Of a stretch of DNA of 28,345 nt, positions 23,138 to 28,345 are shown one piece after another. Within the stretch, counting starts at the first letter, position 1, and the number at the start of each line of letters is the position of its first letter. The notes below the pieces were generated by a model. That model ran no database searches, had not been told where the DNA came from, and saw only the letters and a list, made by a program, of their open reading frames with translations. Source of the stretch: an uncultured Acholeplasmatales bacterium (lineage in GTDB: Bacteria; Bacillota_I; Bacilli_A; ML615J-28; CAG-698). The DNA lies in NCBI GenBank assembly GCA_937877075.1, contig CALEGD010000035.1, positions 1 through 28,345 on the forward strand, read 5' to 3'. Both the position numbers and the translations under genes were made by a program.

Positions 23138-25383
23138 AAATGTTTATGAAATGTCCTACTTATTATTTCTTCTTGTTGGTCTTTAGTCAGTTTATGAAAG
23201 TTAACAGCATATCCGGAAACTCTGATTGTCAGGTTAGGATAATTTTCAGGATTATTCATTGCATCAACTAACATCTCTCTGTTTAAGACATTGACATTTA
23301 AATGATGGGCTTTATTGGTAAAATATCCATCAAGTAATTGTACAAGATTATCAACAACAGAATCATTTATATTGTGAATCAAAAAGTCTTTATAATCATC
23401 ACCTAAGGCGCTAGGTATAATACTAAATGTATTACTGATGCCATCATTGGCAACATCAAATGGAATCTTCGCCACACTTATCAATGATGCGAGGGCACCC
23501 GAGGAGTCACGTCCATGCATTGGATTGGCGCCAGGAGCAAATGGTTCACCTTTCTTTCTTCCGTCCGGTGTAGAACCGGTTTTCTTTCCATAGACAACAT
23601 TAGATGTAATTGTCAGAATCGAAAGCGAGTGTTTTGCATCCCGATAAGTTTTATGTTTTTCTATTTTTTGTTTGAATACTTCTACTAACTTCTTAGCTAT
23701 TAAATCTACTCTATCATCATTATTTCCATATTTAGGGAAATCTCCGGTAGTTTCAAAATCAACAGCAATTCCCTTTTCATTTCTAATTGGTTTTACTTTT
23801 GCGTATTTAATTGCGGAAAGGGAATCAGCGACTACAGATAATCCGGCAATTCCGGTTGCGAAATTTCTTTTTACATTGTAATCATGAAGAGCCATTTGTA
23901 TACTCTCATAGGCATATTTATCATGCATATAGTGAATAACATTTAATGTATTAACATAAATATCTGCTAACCAGCCTAAGACATAATCAAACTTTTCAAT
24001 AACCTCATCATAATCGAGGATATCATTTTTTAATTTACCGACACCACTAACAACATTAACTTCTTTAATTTCATCAACACCATCATTGAGAGCATAGAGT
24101 AATGCTTTGGCGATATTTGCCCGAGCTCCAAAGAATTGCATTTCCTTGCCAATTTCCATCGGTGAAACACAACAGCTTATTGCATAATCATCTCCACAGA
24201 GATTGCGCATTAAATTGTCATTTTCATATTGGATTGAACTAGTATCAATACTCACCTTTGCAGCAAATTTCTTAAATGGGGTTGGTAGTTTATCGCTCCA
24301 TAAAATTGTCATATTTGGTTCAGGGGAAGGTCCAAGAGTATATAAAGTGTTGAGCATCCTAAAAGATGTTTTTGTAATAAGAGGTCTGCCATCAAGTCCG
24401 ATGCCACCAACAGATTCAGTTACCCAAGTCGGATCTCCGGTGAATAATTCATTGTATTCAGGCGTTCTTGCAAAGCGAACCATTCTTAATTTTAAAACAA
24501 ATTGATCGATTAATTCTTGAGCTTCCTTTTCCGTTAATGTTCCTTCTTTTAAATCCCTTTCAAGATAAATATCGGTAAATACAGTATCTCTACCAAAGCT
24601 CATAGCAGCACCATTTTGTTCTTTAACTGCTCCTAAATAACCAAAATACATCCATTGGATAGCTTCTTTAGCATTTTCAGCCGGACGAGATAGATCGTAT
24701 CCGTATTTTTCGGCCATCACTTTTAACTCATTTAAGGCCTTGATTTGTTCTTGTATTTCTTCTCTGGCTCTAATTACATCCTCAGTCATCGGACTTGAAT
24801 AAGAGTCTTTTTCTTTGTATTTTTCTTCAATCAAGCGATCAACTCCATATAATGGAACTCTACGATAATCCCCAATTATTCTACCTCTACCATATCCATC
24901 AGGAAGTCCGGTGATAATTGCAGTTTTTCTAGCCAACAACATTTCTTTTGTATAAACATTGAAAACGCCTTGATTATGAGTTTTACGATATTTCGTAAAA
25001 ATTTCAACTAATTCTGGATTAGCTTTATAGCCATAGGCTTCTACAGCTTTTGTTGCAATCTTTATACCACCAAAAGGCTGAAAAGATCTTTTTAAGGGTT
25101 TGTCAGTCTGAAGACCAACTATTACCTCATTATCTTTATCTAAATATCCGGCATCATAGGATGTCATTGTTGAGGGAATTTCAGTTTCCATATCAACAAC
25201 GCCCTTTTCGCTTTCTAGTTTTTGATATTTAGAATATTCTTTTAAGAGTTTAAGGGTTTTCTCAGACGCTTCTTCTAAGAAGTCTTTATCTCCATAGTAA
25301 GGCTCATAATTCTTCTGAATAAAATCTCTAACATCAATTTTTTCTTGCCATGATCCGGCTTGAAAATCTCTCCATGCTTTCAT
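23134..25383 (-). CDS. pflB: Formate C-acetyltransferase (pyruvate formate-lyase)
   Basis: PflB splits pyruvate with CoA into acetyl-CoA and formate, the key step of mixed-acid fermentation. The 749-residue protein has the catalytic Cys pair C404-C405 in AISCCVSPME and the radical glycine G724 in TIRVSGYAVNFHKL near the end. The substrate-channel segment FGGIKIATKAVEAYGY (about 104-119) is intact. GAGAGGTG precedes the ATG, which opens MKAWRDFQAG. It forms an operon with pflA, and its presence argues for an anaerobic or facultative fermenter. Confidence 0.97.
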   Translation of the reverse strand: MKAWRDFQAGSWQEKIDVRDFIQKNYEPYYGDKDFLEEASEKTLKLLKEYSKYQKLESEKGVVDMETEIPSTMTSYDAGYLDKDNEVIVGLQTDKPLKRSFQPFGGIKIATKAVEAYGYKANPELVEIFTKYRKTHNQGVFNVYTKEMLLARKTAIITGLPDGYGRGRIIGDYRRVPLYGVDRLIEEKYKEKDSYSSPMTEDVIRAREEIQEQIKALNELKVMAEKYGYDLSRPAENAKEAIQWMYFGYLGAVKEQNGAAMSFGRDTVFTDIYLERDLKEGTLTEKEAQELIDQFVLKLRMVRFARTPEYNELFTGDPTWVTESVGGIGLDGRPLITKTSFRMLNTLYTLGPSPEPNMTILWSDKLPTPFKKFAAKVSIDTSSIQYENDNLMRNLCGDDYAISCCVSPMEIGKEMQFFGARANIAKALLYALNDGVDEIKEVNVVSGVGKLKNDILDYDEVIEKFDYVLGWLADIYVNTLNVIHYMHDKYAYESIQMALHDYNVKRNFATGIAGLSVVADSLSAIKYAKVKPIRNEKGIAVDFETTGDFPKYGNNDDRVDLIAKKLVEVFKQKIEKHKTYRDAKHSLSILTITSNVVYGKKTGSTPDGRKKGEPFAPGANPMHGRDSSGALASLISVAKIPFDVANDGISNTFSIIPSALGDDYKDFLIHNINDSVVDNLVQLLDGYFTNKAHHLNVNVLNREMLVDAMNNPENYPNLTIRVSGYAVNFHKLTKDQQEEIISRTFHKHL

Positions 25384-25412
25384 ATTACACCTCTCTATCT
25401 CTATTTTTATAT

Positions 25413-25477
25413 TGGTTAGTTTATAACCTTTATATATTTATTATAGCACCAAATGACCTGAAAAGAATGACTAACCA
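25413..25477 (-). promoter_or_regulatory. pflBA promoter within an 8-base inverted repeat
   Basis: On the minus strand TGcTATAAT (25448-25440) is a clear extended -10. TGGTTAGT at 25413-25420 and its inverted copy ACTAACCA at 25470-25477 flank it. The arms could be sites for a redox or catabolite regulator; neither matches the Rex or FNR consensus. Confidence 0.6.
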
Positions 25478-25680
25478 CTAAAAGAACGTTTACAGAGATC
25501 AAGGTAAAAAATGGTTGCAATATATGAGGTTGCTTAAAGAGAATACTATTTTTGGACCAATGTGAAAACTAGCAAAGTTGGGTTTTAAGATTATTAATTC
25601 TTGTGTGTTAATCTATTATTTTAATAATTACCTTTACTTAACTGTTGATTTCTTTACAATGTTTTGGCGCTTTTTCCATA
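25478..25680. other. Gap upstream of pflB without a gene
   Basis: No coding region, RNA gene or repeat is recognised in this AT-rich stretch between the pfl promoter and the terminator of the phosphatase gene. It could hold further regulatory sites for pfl. Confidence 0.4.
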
Positions 25681-25707
25681 TAAAAAGGAACGATTTAATT
25701 CGTTCCT
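25681..25707 (-). terminator. Terminator of the histidine phosphatase gene
   Basis: AGGAACGA (25686-25693) pairs with TCGTTCCT (25700-25707). On the minus strand it is followed by TTTTTA, so it acts leftward, 51 bases after the phosphatase stop. Confidence 0.8.
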
Positions 25708-25757
25708 AGTTAGATAGGTTATTTGAGACTATTGCAGAGCCTTTATGCTTTCATTTA

Positions 25758-26324
25758 TTAGTGGGCAACAATATTATATTTTAAGATATTTATCTTTCCA
25801 TCTTTTTCTTGTAGGTAATTTAGGGAAGAATTTTTAAGAGGGAACCGAAAATCAAAACTCGGATCAAAACTATTCATTGCTGCTTTAATAAATTGTGCAT
25901 GACTAACAAGAAGAATTTTGTTTCCGGAATATTTTTCTACAATCCCAAGAATTGTCTTTTTAGCCCGGGAATAAAGTTCTTCCATAGTTTCGACACCGGG
26001 ATGACCTTTTTCAAGCTTATCATACATGGCTTGATTTAACTCGCCTCCTTCAAGATCTCCAAAGCAACGTTCCCTCGCATCAGGAATAGTAATGATTTCT
26101 TTTTCAAAGTTAATACTTTCCTTAATTATCTCGGCGGTTTCACGAGCGCGGCTTAAGGGACTAGAAAGGATTAAATCCCATTCTGGATCATATTCTTTTA
26201 AATAAGCACCAACTTCCTTAGCTTGCATTCTGCCAGTATCATTCAGTGGAACATCGGTTACTCCCTGAAGAAGAGTATTAATATTCCAGTCTGTTTGTCC
26301 ATGTCTGACTAAACAAATTATCAT
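25758..26324 (-). CDS. Histidine phosphatase family protein (GpmB/PspA-like)
   Basis: This 188-residue enzyme belongs to the phosphoglycerate-mutase-like superfamily. The phospho-acceptor is H8 in LVRHGQTDWN, with R7, the second Arg in SSPLSRARETA (about 54-64), the acid E85 in ARERCFGDLEG and the second His, H142, in VSHAQF. Such short proteins are usually phosphatases of sugars or phosphoserine, or alpha-ribazole phosphatases, rather than true glycolytic mutases; the substrate is unknown. GGAGTG lies 8 bases before the ATG. It is transcribed divergently from the nucleoside phosphorylase gene. Confidence 0.88.
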   Translation of the reverse strand: MIICLVRHGQTDWNINTLLQGVTDVPLNDTGRMQAKEVGAYLKEYDPEWDLILSSPLSRARETAEIIKESINFEKEIITIPDARERCFGDLEGGELNQAMYDKLEKGHPGVETMEELYSRAKKTILGIVEKYSGNKILLVSHAQFIKAAMNSFDPSFDFRFPLKNSSLNYLQEKDGKINILKYNIVAH

Positions 26325-26352
26325 TATTACATCACTCCATTAATTTATTCAT

Positions 26353-26361
26353 AGTATAGCA
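26353..26361 (-). promoter_or_regulatory. Extended -10 of the histidine phosphatase gene
   Basis: TGcTATACT on the minus strand, about 30 bases upstream of the ATG. No good -35 is seen, which fits an extended -10 promoter. Confidence 0.55.
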
Positions 26362-26376
26362 TATTTTCGTGATTTG

Positions 26377-26385
26377 TGCTATAAT
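26377..26385 (+). promoter_or_regulatory. Extended -10 of the pdp-ABC operon
   Basis: TGcTATAAT, the same string as at pflB, ends 12 bases before the AAGGAGTG ribosome site of pdp. It runs divergently from the phosphatase promoter, 15 bases away. Confidence 0.65.
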
Positions 26386-26412
26386 AAATATTACTTAAAG
26401 GAGTGATAACGT

Positions 26413-27714
26413 TTGCGTGTTGTAGATTTAATAATAAAGAAAAAACAAGGTCAAACCCTGAGTCGTGAAGAACTGCACTTTTTAATCAGCGGTTATGTGA
26501 GTGGGGAAATACCTGATTATCAAATAAGCAGTCTTTTAATGGCAATTTGTTTTCAAGGATTAAATGATCAAGAACAATCCGACTTAACAATGGAAATGCT
26601 TGAAAGCGGCGATAGGATAGATTTATCCTCAATCAAAGGAATTTGTGTAGATAAACATTCAACTGGAGGAGTCGGTGATAAAACAACTTTGGTCATTGCT
26701 CCGCTTGTAGCTTCATGTGGCTTAAAGATGGCAAAGATGAGTGGCAGGGGTTTAGGTCATACCGGAGGTACTTTAGATAAATTAGAAGCAATTCCTGGTT
26801 TTACGATTGACCTGACTTCAGAAAAGTTTTTCAACCAAGTTGATGAAATATCTCTGGCAGTCGCCGGACAAACGGCTAATATTGCTCCGGCAGATAAGAA
26901 ACTCTATGCTTTAAGAGATGTTACCGGAACCGTAGAAGCCGTTGGACTGATTGCTTCATCAATTATGTCTAAAAAACTTGCCAGTGGTGCTTCTCATATT
27001 CTCCTTGATGTAAAGGTGGGGGACGGAGCTTTTATGAAGGATTTGAAATCCGCTCAAAACCTCGCAAGAGCAATGGTTTCAATCGGAAACCTACAAGGAA
27101 GGAAGACCATCGCAATGTTAACCGATATGGACCAACCACTGGGATCTGCAGTTGGAAATGCCTTGGAAGTTATTGAAGCGATTGAAACCTTAAAAGGAAG
27201 AGGGCCGAAAGATTTCGAAACCCTTTGTTTGGAAATTTCCTCGGAACTGCTTTTGATGACAGGATTAGAGAAAAGCAAAGATTCTGCTTTAAAGCGAGTT
27301 AAAGAAGCGATTAAAAACGGGGAAGCTTTAAATAAATTTAAACAGATGATTAGTTATCAAAACGGCGATACTGCGGTTCTTTCCGATTATTCGCTCTTCC
27401 CGACCGCTAAATCTATTATAGAAGTTAAAAATAAAACCTCAGGTTATGTGAAGAAGGTTCATGCTCTTGCCATCGGTAATGCAGCAATGATTCTCGGTGC
27501 TGGGCGGGCAACCAAAGATGATACAATCGACCAAGCTGTCGGAATTAAAGTCCTGGCAAAAGTCGGAGATTATCTAGAAGCCGGAGATGTTCTGGCCACA
27601 GTTCATGCCAATGATAAAAATATAGAAGAAGCGCTTCATCAAGTTGAAAAAGCTTTTGAAATTGTTTCTGAAAAAGTTGAAGCTAATAAACTTATACTAG
27701 ATATTATTAATTAA
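26413..27714 (+). CDS. pdp: Pyrimidine-nucleoside phosphorylase
   Basis: Pdp splits thymidine or uridine with phosphate into the base and (deoxy)ribose-1-phosphate for nucleoside salvage. Conserved parts are KHSTGGVGDKTT (81-92), which binds phosphate, and the signature SGRGLGHTGGTLDKLE (110-125). The C-terminal domain has TSGYVKKVHALAIGNAAMIL. The 433-residue length is standard. The start is TTG at 26413, with AAGGAGTG 7 bases upstream; TTG initiation fits the family N-terminus MRVVDLI. The ABC exporter gene follows after 13 bases and is probably co-transcribed. Confidence 0.95.
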   Translation: MRVVDLIIKKKQGQTLSREELHFLISGYVSGEIPDYQISSLLMAICFQGLNDQEQSDLTMEMLESGDRIDLSSIKGICVDKHSTGGVGDKTTLVIAPLVASCGLKMAKMSGRGLGHTGGTLDKLEAIPGFTIDLTSEKFFNQVDEISLAVAGQTANIAPADKKLYALRDVTGTVEAVGLIASSIMSKKLASGASHILLDVKVGDGAFMKDLKSAQNLARAMVSIGNLQGRKTIAMLTDMDQPLGSAVGNALEVIEAIETLKGRGPKDFETLCLEISSELLLMTGLEKSKDSALKRVKEAIKNGEALNKFKQMISYQNGDTAVLSDYSLFPTAKSIIEVKNKTSGYVKKVHALAIGNAAMILGAGRATKDDTIDQAVGIKVLAKVGDYLEAGDVLATVHANDKNIEEALHQVEKAFEIVSEKVEANKLILDIIN

Positions 27715-27727
27715 GGAGTTGAGAAGA

Positions 27728-28345
27728 ATGCCCGTTATGTTTAAAAGGCTCGGGTGGTTTATAAAAAAAGAGTGGTACAAATATATCCTCATCATTGTCT
27801 TTACCATTATTTTAACTTATGCCTTAACGATACCACCCAAGTATATCGGCCTTGCGATTGATGCTATTACTGGAAATGTTTTGAGTAAAAACAAGGCTCT
27901 AGAATATATCGGGATAATTTTATTATCGGCTTTGATTATCTACCTTTCCGCAATCATAAAAAATTATCTGACCGGTAAACTTTTCCATAATCTTTATTAC
28001 GAGATTAGGAACCGTTTTATGCGAAGTGTTTTTCGTCAGGACGGTGACTTTTTTGAGGAATACTATTCTGGTGATTTGATATCTCGGGCAACCAGTGACT
28101 CTAATACGATATCCCGAGTTTCAACTTATGTTTTCTTTAATTTGCTCGATACAGTCTTCAGTTTGATCATCACTTTTTCAATGTTGATCCAACTCAATTT
28201 CCGCCTCACAATCTATTCGATTTTGCCTTTACCGATAATCTTTTTTATTGTATTGTATTTAAGACCGAAGATTATGAGAAACTGGAAGCAGGTTAGAAGA
28301 GAAGTTTCTCATTTGGATAATTTGGTTGTGGAAAGTGTAACCCAT
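27728..28345 (+). CDS. ABC exporter, membrane-domain half (cut by window end)
   Basis: The frame is open from ATG 27728 to the window edge and gives 206 residues of an ABC exporter: MPVMFKRLGWFIKKEWYKYI opens it, two helices follow (about 20-37 and 60-78), then the conserved RNRFMRSVFRQDGDFFEEYY and SGDLISRATSDSNTISRV cytoplasmic segments (about 93-130) and two more helices. This matches heterodimeric multidrug exporters of the YheI/YheH (BmrC/BmrD) kind, in which a second half-transporter usually follows. The ATPase domain lies outside the window. GGAG precedes the ATG by about 10 bases. Confidence 0.85.
   Translation, partial: MPVMFKRLGWFIKKEWYKYILIIVFTIILTYALTIPPKYIGLAIDAITGNVLSKNKALEYIGIILLSALIIYLSAIIKNYLTGKLFHNLYYEIRNRFMRSVFRQDGDFFEEYYSGDLISRATSDSNTISRVSTYVFFNLLDTVFSLIITFSMLIQLNFRLTIYSILPLPIIFFIVLYLRPKIMRNWKQVRREVSHLDNLVVESVTH

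Noticed and set aside
25478..25680. A tRNA, riboswitch or transposon remnant upstream of pflB
   Set aside because: No cloverleaf, known aptamer core or terminal inverted repeats could be found by eye.

Overview
The window looks like chromosomal DNA of a low-GC Gram-positive bacterium (Bacillota; broadly the Bacilli/Erysipelotrichia side, perhaps near the Mollicutes). Pointers are AT-rich DNA, strong GGAGG ribosome binding sites, TATAAT-type promoters often with an extended TGn, spore-coat-like CotF proteins, a PotA with the kind of internal insert I recall from mollicutes, and fermentative pyruvate formate-lyase. TGA ends several genes and TGG encodes Trp, so the mycoplasma code is not used. 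Species cannot be named.

Left part, 1-6090 (core genes): the tail of an unidentified gene, a convergent pair of small CotF-like genes, then a MATE exporter overlapping queG and trmL (both enzymes act on tRNA wobble position 34), a 72-residue orphan, and the overlapping run thyA-folA-plsC (dTMP synthesis, folate reduction, phosphatidate synthesis).

Middle part, about 6.15-14.5 kb (accessory): visibly more AT-rich, with loose gene spacing, decayed gene fragments and four copies of a small palindromic repeat (TAGAGCGATAA-N7-TTTATCG or variants). It carries a DUF952 protein, a lantibiotic-immunity-like ABC transporter (ATPase plus two permeases) followed by an exported protein of unknown family, a DUF3788-DUF3795 cysteine-rich protein, an auxin-efflux-carrier family transporter and a two-TM SHOCT protein. 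No transposase, integrase or tRNA gene is visible.

Right part, 14.5-28.3 kb (core-like again): the overlapping potABCD operon for polyamine uptake; cdaR-gntP-glxK, which together look like sensing, uptake and phosphorylation of glycerate or a related sugar acid; the convergent pflB-pflA operon for anaerobic pyruvate cleavage; a histidine phosphatase; and, divergently, a pyrimidine-nucleoside phosphorylase followed by the start of a multidrug-type ABC exporter cut by the window end.

I do not see a clear new multi-gene system such as CRISPR, retron or a complete defence island. The best candidates for something undescribed are the exported protein tied to the LanFEG-like transporter, the small palindromic repeat family upstream of accessory genes, and possible RNA or operator elements at the 72-residue orphan, gntP and pflB.
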